Assembly: GCA_029204225.1 (NCBI GenBank)
Contig: CM055092.1
Coordinates: 61,770,779 to 61,834,778 of the forward strand
Source of the DNA: Diphasiastrum complanatum
Taxonomy: Eukaryota > Streptophyta > Lycopodiopsida > Lycopodiales > Lycopodiaceae
Reading direction: 5' to 3'
Length of the DNA: 64,000 bases
Under the pieces are notes generated by a model. The model made no database searches and was not told where the DNA came from. It was given only the letters and a program-made list of their open reading frames with translations. Positions 35,090 to 45,825 of this stretch are shown here, one piece after another; within the stretch, counting starts at the first letter, position 1, and each line of letters begins with the position of its first letter. Made by a program: the position numbers and the translations under genes.

Positions 35090-35605
35090 TTAAGAGGTCC
35101 AATAGGATTTAGAGGTGGAACCATGAGTGGTCCAGTAGAATTTGAGGTTTGCTTGAAAATGGTCCAATAGAATTTAGAGGTGCATGGATCAATGGTCCAA
35201 TAGGATTAAGAGGTGGCAAAGTGTGGTCCAATCATAGTTAAGCATAGTGGTAGCTCGTGGATCTACTAGTATCATTGTACTCCTCATTTGGATCTAATTT
35301 ATTTTGAGATTGAGTGGATTTTGAGTGTAAGTGATTTTCTAGCTTTCTCTCTCTACCCGAGAGCTATTGATGATTTTCTCTCTCTACCCAAGGAGAGCAG
35401 CTTGTTTTTACTTAGATTACTTTTGGAACACTTCCCACATGTGTGAGTGAGAGTTGTAAGTGATTGAATGCATGTAGTAGTGTGTTTTTGCCATAGAATC
35501 AAAGATAGATCTTGGATCTCAATCTAGTCTTGATCTTGGTGCATCTACACACCTTAGGAGATCACAAGTACATGTAGTGGACAATCCACACGTGTAAAAT
35601 CGACA
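35090..35605 (+). repeat. LTR of copia element 2 (left end uncertain)
   Basis: The repeats put CCAAT at 35099, 35164, 35197 and 35228, with CCAGT at 35132, again at 31-33-bp steps. The LTR ends CGACA at 35605, directly before the PBS. The TG start seen in element 1 is not recognisable, because the region upstream is a tandem array. Confidence 0.65.
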
Positions 35606-35618
35606 TGGTATCAGAGCC
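35606..35618 (+). other. Primer binding site of copia element 2
   Basis: TGGTATCAGAGCC immediately follows the CA end of the LTR, as in element 1. Confidence 0.85.
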
Positions 35619-36362
35619 TACCTAAGGTTACCATGCATTTTGATCCATTTAAGTGAAAACTATTCATCAATCTTGAGCTAGAAATTGTCAAGGTCCATTT
35701 TCCTAGCTATCTTGTTCAATTTTGGATCAGAAGAGATTAAAAGGACATTGATTGGGTCTGACCTGGTACTGTATGAAATCAGGTGCTCAGACACGTGTGA
35801 GGAACATCCGATTTCAGTTTTGAAGTTCTCTCTTATGCTTGATCCATTTATCTTGCTTGATAGCTTGTTTTGAAGCTAGTTTTGTCTAGTTTCTGATGCA
35901 ATTAGTTTCATTCCATTTGGTTGAGCCAATCAGAAGTTATAAGCTTTTGAAGAGGGTTAGGTAGGGCACCTAGACCTGGGTGGACACATTTGGTTTGGTC
36001 AAGAGATTGCTTGGTTGATCCAAAATTACAGTTGTATGCTTACCAATCTCATCTATATGTGATCTAGGCACTGTTTTGAGATCTTAGCCATTTTGTTTCA
36101 TGCAATATCATTGTATTTGAGTCAAATTTGGTTTCTTAGTGTACTTCACACGTGCTAAGAGTGTTTGATCCTAACTTTGCCCATACTCCATCATTTGATG
36201 TGAAATAGATCTTGTTTTAGAGAGATTTGTGTAGCTAGTGAGAATCATCTCACAGTTTGTTGCAAGATCTTGCATAGGAGATGGTAGCACACCATTATTG
36301 GATCCTATACTGAGAGAGAAACAACATTTTTTGTTCATCACTTTTATTTATCTCCACTTTAC

Positions 36363-37126
36363 ATGACTTCAATGAGTTCATACTTGTTGCAACCAAGTGA
36401 GAGATTGTCTACTTCCAATTATTCAATATGGAAGTTGAGGATGGAGTCCATCTTGATACTCCAAGATGTCTGGAAACTGTACTTGGGATCGAGGAGGAGC
36501 CTCAAGTCCTTCAAGAAGTACATAAATACAAGAAGAGAGCTAGGATGGCTCTCCACTACATTAAGATGAATGTCTCTAATGAGATATTGAGGGAGATTGG
36601 TGATTGTTCTACATCCAAGGAAGTTTGGGATTGTCTCAAGTCCATCTATGAGGCTAAGAACACCTCTAGGCTCCTCACTCTTAGAAATCAAATCTTCCAA
36701 AGTAGTCAAAAGAGTGATGAGAGTGCATCTAATTATGTTTTGAGAGTCAAGGATATTCATAGGGAGCTTGCATGTATTGGTGACTCAATCAATCAAAGTG
36801 AGCTAGTCCAAGTCATTCTCAATGGCTTGAGAGATGAGTATGACAACCTTGTCCAATCCTATGCCATTAAGGAGGAGCTACCAAGTTTGGAGGCCCTTCA
36901 AAGTGTGCTTATTTGTGAAGAATCAAGACAAGAGTACAAACTCTTGAGGATGGACAAGCTATCACTCAATCATGATGATGGAAAAGTTCTATTTGCCAAG
37001 CACAAAGAGAGGAGTAAGAAGCAACACCATCACTTCTCTAATGACAAAGCTAAAGACCAAGATGGAGAGGAGGAGGAGGATACCTCTCATGCTTCTACTT
37101 CAAATCTCACTATAATCTTGCCATAA
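36363..37126 (+). pseudogene. Copia gag, frameshifted and truncated (element 2)
   Basis: Gag begins MTSMSSYLLQPSERLSTSNY at 36363. Homology changes frame between about 36428 and 36530 and then continues openly to 37126. The long part contains the UBN2-type gag core (AWDCLKS-like region, LRVKDIHRELACIGDSINQ, VQVILNGLRDEYDNL). It ends in an acidic linker (DQDGEEEEDTSHAST) just before where CFYCGKKGH would start. It is more than 90 percent similar by eye to element 1 over this region. Gag forms virus-like particles; this copy cannot. Confidence 0.88.
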
Positions 37127-38370
37127 TTTGTTCTTGAAAATATCCATGAAAGTATTTTATGGTCCTCTTTCAAGACCTGTAGAGAAACAAGCCTATGCAT
37201 GACATGTCAAGGTATGAATTGTTAATAAAGATATTCTAAATGAAAATTGAAATATATACCTGGAATGCTGCCAACCACCATATGTGATTTTCTGATTGAA
37301 CACTAAACGTTTGATCATTTGTATCTGAAATTTTATTCATCAAAGTGACACTCACTAGTTCAAACTTCTGACCCTTGATGATTTCAGATTCATCCAATTT
37401 TATTACAATAATGATCTTTCCATTTACTTGATGTTCGTCTAGTTTGTAGAATCAAATGATGTTGTTCACAGATTCACTGAATCTGTGAACATGGTTTTTT
37501 GTTTCTTCTTATCGTTCTTTCCTCGTTCTTCTGTGGTTACGATTCTTACGGTTCTTCTTCTTATTAGAACAGTTACCAAACAAAAGGGTTACTCAGAATG
37601 CAATGTGTATTTCCCAACCTGTCAGTGGGAGTCATGGATCTGATACTCAGCTACATGCATAAACCAGTCATGTAACCAGTCCTAACTCAAGAAGATCAAC
37701 GTTCTAGAACAGAGAGCAATCCTACCACTGTCTACTAAATCAGAAAGCAATCAAGAACATGATTAACTACTGAAACCAGAAACAAGAAACAAGAAACTAG
37801 ATTCCTAACAACATTTTAATAGTCTAAGAATCATTTTAATAATCTACTGAAACACTCATTTCTTGATGCTTAGATTGCTCAAGAACAATCAAGAACTGGA
37901 CTGTAAGAAAGTATGCAAGATCTACACCACTATTCCAGCCTATTTAGTTTACTTGAATGCCGATTCCTACCTTATTCCACAAACAAGAAATGAATTCTAA
38001 TCCACAACTAAGTAAGAAAGAAAACAAGAACCTAGTTAATCCACAATACAAGGAAATCAAGCATGCTCATAGAAACTTGACTCAAGAACATTGCCATGAA
38101 CAAGGAGCTTAGCAATTATCAAGAACTCATGGAGGATCTTCTTTATTTGCTCAAGAGAACTTGACAATACATTCAAAAAGCTTCCTCACAAGAGAGTGGG
38201 GCCCTTAAATAAGCAAGAAGGCTATCCATTTGGAGCCTAAGTGGCAATTCCACCAAATTAGAAATTACATGTGGAATTTGCCCTTCCACTAAAGGTCACC
38301 ATCAAAAGGTGGCTCACTCTAACTAATCTAAGGGGGGTCTACAATTGTTTACAAAGCCTAGGAAATATGA
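37127..38370. other. No gene seen; one strong hairpin
   Basis: AT-rich DNA with no supported frame. It holds a perfect 11-bp inverted repeat at 37464-37490, described separately. On the minus strand a PBS-like word, GAGTATCAGATCC, occurs near 37636-37648. Confidence 0.45.
37464..37490. repeat. Perfect 11-bp hairpin
   Basis: GTTCACAGATT and AATCTGTGAAC flank a CACTG loop. No T-run follows closely on either strand, so this is not an obvious terminator. Confidence 0.75.
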
Positions 38371-39306
38371 CTAGCTCCTACATGGTCGTTCCTTCTCTGG
38401 GATACACCATCTAGGCTCACATAGATATTTCACTGTCATCCTAGCTAGTACCGTCTGGTGCTTCAGTTGCTGTTGGACCTCTTCTGGAGTGGTCTTCTGC
38501 CCGGCCATCACGGATTTGATTTCCACTGTCTCTCTTTCTTTTTCTTTGGCCAACCTTTGATGATGTGTAATTTCCTGGTCTTGATGCTGGACCTTGCTCT
38601 CGAGCATTTGATATTGGCTCACCAACCAATACATATGGTAGCTCATTTCGGATAGGCCAATCATTGAGCACTTGGCTGCTTCGGTGAGCTTCTCAAAGTT
38701 AGTGAGGGTTGGGTACTGATCTGGAGTATGGAATGGTGAGGCTAAACCAAAAAATAAACGTTGTGTTAGAGCTGAAGATGGAGGTGGAGGTGGAGGTGGA
38801 GGGAGTGGAGGGATGATGTTAGTAACTGTTGTGGTGGTGGTGGTTAGTGGAGGAGTCAGACTTCTTTCTGGCTGCTTCCCCTTCTCTGGCTCATCGTCGC
38901 TTATTTTCATCAGGTCCGCAACATTAAAATATTGCGATGTGTCCAATGTGTGGACTTGCTGGGCCTGTGGTTGTTGGTCGTGTGGTTGCTGAGCCACTTC
39001 CGTGTCCTGGGGACTGGATATCCCCACTCCTCCCCCCTCCAAAACTTGTGCCAGTGGTGATGTTGGTGGCATTGGCATGGTAATCAGTGTGGGTGGGATG
39101 GTGACTTTGTCTGGCCAACTTGTGACTTGAGATATTGTCGTGTCAGGTGCTGGTGTGGAGGTAGTTGCTCCATCACCCTCGTCGATGACATGTGTGGGTG
39201 ATGAGTGTTGTTCTGATGCCGTGGATGAGCTTCTATCATCCGAAGCTGAGCCCTCTGATGCTGACCCAGCTGATGATGTGCTCCTAGCCTGAAGCTGTCT
39301 TTTCAT
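38371..39306 (-). CDS. Hypothetical Pro-rich, coiled-coil protein
   Basis: From the ATG at 39306 the minus strand encodes 311 residues. The frame is open upstream to a stop near 39410. The first 60 residues are Ser/Ala-rich and acidic, then comes a Pro/Thr/Gln-rich region (PHDQQPQAQQ) and a poly-Pro tract PPLPPPPPPPPSS. The C-terminal third is different: LTNFEKLTEAAKC and a likely coiled coil with LESKVQHQDQEITHH and LAKEKERETVEIKSV. No catalytic motif, signal peptide or membrane segment was seen. It ends about 130 bp from the element 4 LTR in the opposite orientation, so it could be a gag-like or captured ORF of another element. Confidence 0.5.
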   Translation of the reverse strand: MKRQLQARSTSSAGSASEGSASDDRSSSTASEQHSSPTHVIDEGDGATTSTPAPDTTISQVTSWPDKVTIPPTLITMPMPPTSPLAQVLEGGGVGISSPQDTEVAQQPHDQQPQAQQVHTLDTSQYFNVADLMKISDDEPEKGKQPERSLTPPLTTTTTTVTNIIPPLPPPPPPPPSSALTQRLFFGLASPFHTPDQYPTLTNFEKLTEAAKCSMIGLSEMSYHMYWLVSQYQMLESKVQHQDQEITHHQRLAKEKERETVEIKSVMAGQKTTPEEVQQQLKHQTVLARMTVKYLCEPRWCIPEKERPCRS

Positions 39307-39439
39307 CCTTTGTTGCCTTGTGTCTGGCAACTGGGCCTTGGAGGTATTGGCCTGTTGAGCTTCGGAGGTTGTGGCTTCTTGTGGATCTGGTTGTGGGCTT
39401 CTTTGCTTCTATACCAGAGGGAGAATACTGGTGTTTACT

Positions 39440-39702
39440 TGTTAGAAATCAATGATAAACTTCATTGTTACTGTTTACGAGGTACATTAATGTTGACAGT
39501 TGTGACCAGTTGTCATTAGCCGTAGGCTGGTCTATTAGTCTACTCGTAGGTTTTCTCTCTCTATCAGGGGTTCAGGGTTTATTTGTACTTTTTACATTCT
39601 GTATGAGTTAGTGTGATAGAGTGACAGTGTGTGTTCTCCTTCCGCCTTCTTGTGGTGATTGCTTATGGTGAATGCTTGATGTTGAATATCTAATTCTTGA
39701 CA
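39440..39702 (+). repeat. 5' LTR of copia element 4
   Basis: It starts TGTTAGAAATCAATG and ends TTCTTGACA just before the PBS, about 263 bp. A polypurine-like GAGGGAGAAT occurs just upstream near 39417. A second LTR copy was not found in the window. Confidence 0.6.
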
Positions 39703-39714
39703 TGGTATCAGAGC
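39703..39714 (+). other. Primer binding site of copia element 4
   Basis: TGGTATCAGAGC follows the CA end of the LTR and matches the initiator tRNA-Met 3' end. Confidence 0.85.
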
Positions 39715-39889
39715 AGCAATAGTCCTACGTGCTTGATCAGTGGATAAGCTTGTCACAGGCTCCGCAACGAAGTGAGAAAGTTCTTCATGGGAGGTGAAAG
39801 CTTGGAGAGATAAAAACGGTTGGAAGAAATCCTTCTTTGGTGTAATTTGCAGGTTTGGAGCTCAGAATCATCAGTGGGGAACGAAGACA

Positions 39890-40091
39890 CAGTCCCGAAG
39901 GCATCAGAAAGGCCAGGGCAGCATCAAGCAAGTTGAAAATATGTTGAGTGGGGAGATTTTTACAATACTTCCTAGTTGTTGTGAAAATCACAGTCCCGGA
40001 GGCATATAAAAGGCCAGGGCAACATCAGACAAATTGAAAATCTGTTGAGTGGAGGAGATTCTTACGATACTTCCTAGTTGTTGTGGAAAGT
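39890..40091 (+). repeat. 101-bp tandem repeat, two copies, in the element 4 leader
   Basis: CAGTCCCGAAGGCAT at 39890 recurs as CAGTCCCGGAGGCAT at 39991. The match continues through GGCCAGGGCA and CTTCCTAGTTGTTGTG. Differences are scattered substitutions. Confidence 0.85.
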
Positions 40092-40222
40092 GCTATTTGT
40101 GTGAGAGGTTTGCCAGGAAATCTTTGCAAAGAGGAGACGGCATAGCCGCCTCGCCGAAATGGAGAATCTAGAATATTCTATCTGAAAGTTCTTATATTCT
40201 CTCTACTATTCATCTTGTCCGT

Positions 40223-40474
40223 ACCAATATCGGATCGACGCGCCAGAGGTAAAGAAAACCAAGAGCAGTCGTACATCCGCGCGTCATACTGATATCACAT
40301 ATCAGTACCAATATTGGAGCGACACGTCAGAGGTAAAGAAAATCTAGAGCAGTCGTCCATCCACGTGTCATACCGATATTGCATATCTGTACCAATATCG
40401 GATCCATGCACTCGAGCTAAAGAGAATCCCGAGTAGTCGTGCACCCGCACGTCGTACCGATATCAGTTGTCCAA
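40223..40474 (+). repeat. 84-bp tandem repeat, three copies, in the element 4 leader
   Basis: ACCAATAT starts units at exactly 40223, 40307 and 40391. Each has GTAAAGAAAA-like sequence, GAGCAGTCGT, CATCCGCGCGTCATAC-like sequence and a GATAT-rich end. It lies between the PBS and the gag ATG at 40535, where retroelement RNA would carry packaging or translation signals. Confidence 0.88.
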
Positions 40475-40534
40475 CCAAAAATTTACAATTCTATGGTGTG
40501 ATAAATTTTGTGAGCCAGACTCATCTATCCAGTA

Positions 40535-41551
40535 ATGGCAACTCTAAGCGAGAGTGTCCTTAATGAGTCAAGCAAATTGGAAGGTGTCGGCAACTATACA
40601 GTTTGGAAATTCAAACTAAAGAACATTTTGATGGAAAAGGAGCTATGGGAGATCGTGACAGGTGAAGAGACAAGGTCAGTGATTGAAGAAGATCAGCGAG
40701 CATTTGATAAGAGAAAATGGAAAGCCCAGAATGTCATCAACTTATCAGTTAGATATGTACTTATTCCCTATATTTCAGATTCAGAAGGACCAAAAGAAGC
40801 GTGGGATACATTGAAGACATTGTTTGAAACGACAAATACATCTCGAATAATGTTTCTGAAGACGAAGTTGCATACATTGCGGATGGATGATGGTGCAACT
40901 ATTGCAGATCACATACTGAAGATCAAAGAGATCCGTGACCAATTAGCAGTAGTTGGAGAGCGAGTACAAGATCGTGAGATCGTGCAATTGACATTGAATA
41001 GTCTGAGTGAGCCACATCAGATGTTTGGAACGAGTATAGCCACAAGAAAAAATCTTCCAACCTATGAAGAACTAGGTGGATTGCTTTTGCAAGAAGAGCA
41101 ACGTCAAGAGAACTTGAATCATCGTAACAGGAGCTATGATCAAGATCTTGCAGTTAGAGGACAAGGTGGAAGATTTGGCCATGGAAGGTGTCAATTGAGA
41201 GGAGGAAACTCAAGCCGGGGATCATTTCAACAATTTCATGAGCAAGTCAATGATAGTCCGAATCGAGGCAGTTGGAATCAAGGCCGAGGTCAAGGATGCG
41301 GCTATTTAAGACAAAATAAACCTAGAAATTGTAGGTACTACAACAAACCTGGCCACTGGGAGCATGAATGCTCAAGAAACAGAAGGAGATGGAACAAAGA
41401 AAAGACAAATGGCAAGCGGGAAATTATGCTGATCAACATCAATTTGATGACTATCATTATGAAGACAATTATACTGATCAACATCAATACGATGATGATC
41501 AATATGAAGATGATACTGATGAGAGTTCAAAATTGTTCATTACAGCATTAA
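40535..41551 (+). pseudogene. Copia gag (element 4), knuckle damaged
   Basis: Gag starts MATLSESVLNESSKLEGVGN with the copia motif YTVWKFKLKNILM. The UBN2-type core follows (AWDTLKTLFETTNTSRIM, HILKIKEIRDQLAVVGE). A Gly/Arg/Gln-rich RNA-binding stretch precedes the zinc knuckle CRYYNKPGHWEHEC, in which the second Cys is replaced by Tyr. A frameshift near 41385 moves the continuing polyprotein to another frame, and the rest of this frame is out of register. With the changed ligand and the frameshift it is not functional. Confidence 0.85.
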
Positions 41552-42354
41552 TGACAAGTGATGAAGCCAATGATACATGGTACATTGATAGTGGTGCATC
41601 CAAGCACATGACTTCAAGGAAAGAGTGGTTTTCAGAACTCAAGGAAACTGACAATGGTGATGAAGTTGGACAAGCTGATGGCAAATTGCTATCTGTTAAA
41701 GGAGTTGGCGTGGTACCAATGAAGTTAGCCAGCAGGAAGACAAAGCAGATAAACAATGTGCAATATGTACCTGGCTTAGCTAACAATCTACTATCTGTTG
41801 GGACGATGGCTGATCAACAACTCAAGGTTGAGTTTGACAGTGACAAATGTCTTGTCAAAGACATCAAGAATCACTACAAAGTGATTGCTACAGGAGCTAG
41901 AGTCAACGGGAATCGACTCTACAAATTGAACGCGAGATCTTTTACTCAAGCTATGGTAAGCACTGTTGATAGTCGAAGTGATCCTTGGCATCAAAGGTTT
42001 GGTCATATCAGGTCTCAAAGCTTGAAAATTCTTAAAAGAGGTAATATAGTTGTTGGATTGCCTGATATCTCTTTTGAAGGAAAAATTTGCGAGGGTTGCA
42101 TTTTGGGAAAACAACATAGAGAGAGATTTCCCAAAGATGGAGCAAGAAGAGCCAATGGCATTCTTGATCTTGTTAATAATGATCTATGTGGACCAATACA
42201 AACTAGGTCCATTAGTGGTTGTTACTATTTCATCACATTCATTGATGACTATAGTAGACATATCTGGATTTATTTCATAAGCAAGAAATCTGATGTTTTT
42301 GCCAAGTTTAGAGAGTTCAAGGCTCTAGTTGAAAAACAAACAGGTTGGCGGTGA
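41386..42354 (+). pseudogene. Copia protease and integrase N-terminal half (element 4)
   Basis: An acidic His/Asp/Tyr-rich linker leads to the protease motif WYIDSGASKHMT. The pre-integrase zinc region shows DPWHQRFGHIRSQSLKIL and CEGCILGKQHRERF, completing an HHCC-type site. The integrase core begins FITFIDDYSRHIWIYFISKK with the first catalytic Asp. The frame breaks at EKQTG, where a short deletion removes the LRSD region that holds the second Asp. The next frame resumes at GGEYVSTEF. Confidence 0.85.
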
Positions 42355-43170
42355 GTATGTTTCAACAGAGTTTATAAACTTTTGCAAGGATTAGGGGATC
42401 AAGAGACAAACCACTACACCCTATTCACCACAACAGAACGGAGTTGCAGAACGAAAAAACAGATCCATTGTGGAGATGGCTAGGGCAATGCTTAAGAGCA
42501 AAGGTTTGCCAAATACCTTTTTGGAAAAAGCATGCAACACAACTACTCATATCTTGAATCGGTGTCCTACGAAATCCGTGGAGGGTAACACACCTTACAA
42601 AGCTTTTATTGGAAAGAAACATAATGTTTCTCATTTACGAGTATTTGGTTGTGATGCTTACGCTCATGTACCTGATGAAAAACGAAAGAAACTAGATGCA
42701 AAAGCTGTTAAGTGTATTTTCCTTGGATATGATGAAAGAGCCAAGGCATACAGGATGTATGACACAGATGCACAAAAGATCTTGATTTCCAGAGATGCTA
42801 CTTTTGATGAGATGGGTCAAAATGACGAAATAAAATTGACAGTTGATCCCTTTGATGATAAAGCTAAAGTGCAAGTGAAGGAAGAAGTTGGTGTCAATAT
42901 GGAAGAGCCAACAGAAAAAGACAGGGTCAAATATGAGATTCTTAGGAGAGTGCCTAAGTGGTACTTGTCAGTAACAAGTGATGCTAATAAGGGAGATACT
43001 CCCGAATCAAGTGAGCAGGGAGAGCTTAGAAGATCAAGTAGAAATCAAAAACCTCCTGCAAGATTAGAGATGAATCTAGCCCTAATGGGTTCTGTGCTCT
43101 CAAGGACCAAAAACTTTTGATAAAGCAAAGGAGCACAAGGAGTGGCGTGAAGCTATGGAAACAGAAATGG
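42355..43170 (+). pseudogene. Copia integrase C-terminal half and RT start (element 4)
   Basis: GGEYVSTEFINFCKD is followed by a stop near 42393, then TTPYSPQQNGVAERKNRSIV holds the catalytic Glu. The long open part (42470-43120) includes LRVFGCDAYAHVPDEKRKKL and IFLGYDERAKAYRMYD, the copia integrase C-terminal GKGY-type region. After a frameshift, the first residues of RT (KEWREAMETEMEVHSILE) are readable to about 43170. Confidence 0.85.
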
Positions 43171-43365
43171 AAGTTCATAGCATTCTTGAGTGCATTGTTT
43201 TCAGCACTAGTGTGTTGCACATAATGAAGCAATTGTTGATTTGCACTTTGCAATTGTTGATTAGCAAACTATAATTGTTGATTAAGACAAGATATGCTAT
43301 GCATTCCAATATCACGCAACCTTTGACAATATCCAAGTAATCCGCTATTTCCTTCACATACATAA
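43171..43365. other. Junction sequence between elements 4 and 3
   Basis: About 195 bp of unassigned AT-rich DNA with three AATTGTTGAT-type words near 43230-43280. It separates the broken end of element 4 from the LTR stub of element 3. Confidence 0.5.
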
Positions 43366-43421
43366 ATATGCCAAATATGGAAATATTGCAAAATGTGATG
43401 AAACTAGTTGAATCTTTCACA
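43366..43421 (-). repeat. Stub of the 3' LTR of element 3
   Basis: Only the first 56 bp of the LTR remain, minus strand starting TGTGAAAGATTCAACTAG. The sequence matches 48547-48602 in the 5' LTR almost exactly. Confidence 0.85.
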
Positions 43422-43977
43422 CTCCCTCTTCAACTAGTTTTAGCATAGACTTTGATAATACTCCAAGTGAAGTCCTATGCTTCATGAACAAGTCTTTTTC
43501 CAATGCTTTGGTGAAGATATCAGCTACACATTCCCTTGAAGACACATGTTGAAGCTCCACCTCCTTTGCAATGACTCGCTCCCTCACAAAATGATATCGT
43601 ATCTCAATATGCTTGTTCCTAGCATGAAAGATAGGATTGGATGCCATTCTTTGGGCTGATTGATTGTCACAAAAGATGATTGGGCTCTCTGAAAAATCCA
43701 GCAAGTGAATATCCTTGATCATTCTTTTGATCCATACCATCTCCTTTGTGCAATGTGTACGAGCTTTGTACTCGGCCTCACTAGATGACAATGAGATAGT
43801 GGCTTGTTTCTTTGACATCCATGATATAGCTCCATCACCTATGAAAATAAAATAAGCACTAATGGATTTCCTATCCATTACATCTCTAGCATAGTCCGAA
43901 TCTAAAAATCCAAAAAGATTAGGTGATAATCCCTCATACAATATGCCAAAATCTCGAGTTCCAATGATGTACCTCAA
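43417..43977 (-). pseudogene. Copia RNase H domain (element 3)
   Basis: The 186-residue frame has the copia RNase H layout: GFLDSDYARD (Asp26), SLSSSEAEYKA (Glu67), FCDNQSAQ (Asp104) and NKHIEIRYHFVRE near residue 121. It ends LKLVEEGV at the polypurine tract. The link to the upstream RT frame is broken by one stop at 44017-44019, so the domain itself is intact but separated. RNase H removes the RNA strand after cDNA synthesis. Confidence 0.92.
43422..43434 (-). other. Polypurine tract of element 3
   Basis: GTTGAAGAGGGAG on the minus strand directly precedes the LTR start TGTGAAAG. This is the plus-strand primer site of reverse transcription. Confidence 0.85.
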
Positions 43978-44016
43978 AACTCGCTTTCCTAGCTTCCAAT
44001 GCTCCTCACTAGGATC

Positions 44017-45825
44017 TTACATGAATTGACTCAATCTTCCAACACAATAGCTTAGATCAGATCTAGTAATGGTTAGATAGATGAGTGAACCAACTAGCTT
44101 TCTATAGAGAGTAATGTCCTCGAAGGATCTTTCATTACCTCTTATAGTTAGCTTTACATGAGACTCCATAGGTGTATCAATAGCTTTTGCATCTACCATA
44201 TGAAATCTTTCTAGAATAGAATTAGCATACTTCTCTTGACAAATGAAAGTAGATTGAGAAGATCTAATGACTTCTATTCCTAAAATGTAATGCAAATTAC
44301 CAAGATCATGCACCTCAAACTCCTTCTTAAGAGCATTCTTGATATCCTCCACATCTTGATTGTCTCCACCACTCAAGATGATATCATCCACATAGATTAG
44401 CAAGATGGTAACATCATTTCCAGCAAACCTATAATAAAGTGAATGATCATACTCACTCATAACAAAGCCTTGAGAGAGTAAAAAAGTGTTAAGCTTAGCA
44501 TACCAACTCCTTGGTGCTTGCTTAAGGCCATACAAACTCTTTTGTAGAAGACACACATAATTTGGCTTTGTTGATGAAATGTAGCTCTCGGGTTGCTCCA
44601 TGTATACTTCCTCCTCAAGATCACCATTCAAGAATGCATTTGAAATGTCCATTTGCCATAGATCCCATCCATAAAGTGTAGCAAGTGAAATGATGACTCG
44701 AATATTTACCATCTTTGCCACGGGTACAAAGGTCTCATCATAGTCAATTCCTTGTTGTTGAGCATATCCTTTTGCCACTAACCTTGCCTTGTACTTGTTG
44801 ATAGATCCATCTTGGTTTGTCTTCACCTTGAAGATCCTTTTGCATCCAATAGCTTTCTTGTCCTTAGGCAACTCCACCAATCTCCATGTTCCATTCTTCA
44901 TAAGAGCTTGATACTCGAGATCCATTGCTTGGATCCACTCCTCTTCTTTCCTTGCTTGATCTACACTTGTAGGCTCATCCAAAGAGGTTAGGAAAGCAAC
45001 ATAATTTCCAGAAACTACTTGCTTACCCTTTTGATCATATGTGAGCCTTGAAGGTACTTGTCTTTCTCTTAATGTTCTCCTTGGCTTTTGACTTGATGAA
45101 GGTCCATCATCACTACCATCCAAAGTAGGATCCTTCTCATCAACATCAAGAATGTTAGATCCATCTACTTTACCATCAATCATGCTTGAAGACACCTTTG
45201 GAATGTTTCCCTCATAAAAAATGACATCTCTACCAACAATCACTTTGTTAGTAGAAGGAATGTAAACCTTGTAGGCTTTACTCACCTCACTATATCCAAC
45301 AAAAATACCCCTTCTTGAAGATGGATCATCCTTGGTCCTATCATCAAGAGTAATGTTGACATAGCATGTGCTTCGAAAGGTTCTTAGAAAGTTGACACTC
45401 GGCCTCCTCTTGAATAGCATCTCAAAAGGTGTCCTTCCATCCAAAATAGCACTCGACCACCTATTGCACAAGAAATTGGCACACAACAAAGCTTGATCCC
45501 AAAATGGTTTGTCAAGATTAGCACTTAACCTCATAACTTTAGCACTTTCACATAAAGTCCTATTCTTCCTTTCAGCCACTCCATTTTGTTGTGGGGTCCT
45601 TGATGTTGTATACTCTCTCTTGATCCCATGCTCATCACAAAAGGCCTTGAACTTGTTAGATATGTACTCACCACCATTGTCACCTCTCAAGCACTTGATC
45701 TTTGTGGAAAATTGGTTCTCCCTTGCATTCTTGAACTTGACAAAGACATCATACACTTCATCCTTGCTCTTTAGTAGATAGATCCAACAAAATCTACTAA
45801 AATCATCAATGAATGTTACATACAT
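44017..45825 (-). pseudogene. Copia integrase-reverse transcriptase (element 3), 602 open codons
   Basis: Integrase core residues are visible: FIDDFSRFCW (Asp7/8), CLRGDNGGEY (Asp49) and NGVAERKNRTL (Glu85). GIFVGYSEVSKAYKVY follows at 173-188. After an acidic linker, RVT_2 begins near residue 295 with EEEWIQAMDLEYQALMKNGT. RT motifs are QMDISNAFLNGDL (391-403), KSLYGLKQAPRSWY (429-442) and the catalytic YVDD (478-481). The frame ends at LSQFM with a premature stop, and RNase H resumes about 40 bp later in the same phase. The integrase start is also cut off from protease by a deletion near 45863. Within this block no frameshift was seen. Confidence 0.94.

Larger units (their letters stand above)
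35090..37110 (+). mobile_element. Copia element 2, truncated (LTR, PBS, gag only)
   Basis: Same family as element 1: similar LTR with GGTCCAAT repeats, PBS, leader and nearly identical gag. Homology stops inside the gag linker near 37100, just before the zinc knuckle, and unrelated AT-rich DNA follows. Protease, integrase and RT are absent. Confidence 0.82.
39440..43170 (+). mobile_element. Copia element 4, 3'-truncated
   Basis: LTR, PBS, repeat-rich leader, gag, protease, integrase and the very start of reverse transcriptase occur in copia order on the plus strand. Homology stops near 43170 after EHKEWREAMETEMEVHSILE, the first residues of RT. The remaining RT, RNase H and 3' LTR are missing. 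It is a different gag family from elements 1, 2, 3 and 5. Confidence 0.85.

Noticed and set aside
45509-45781. Plus-strand frames opposite element 3 (also 46032-46433 and 46686-46955)
   Set aside because: Antisense shadows of gag and integrase.
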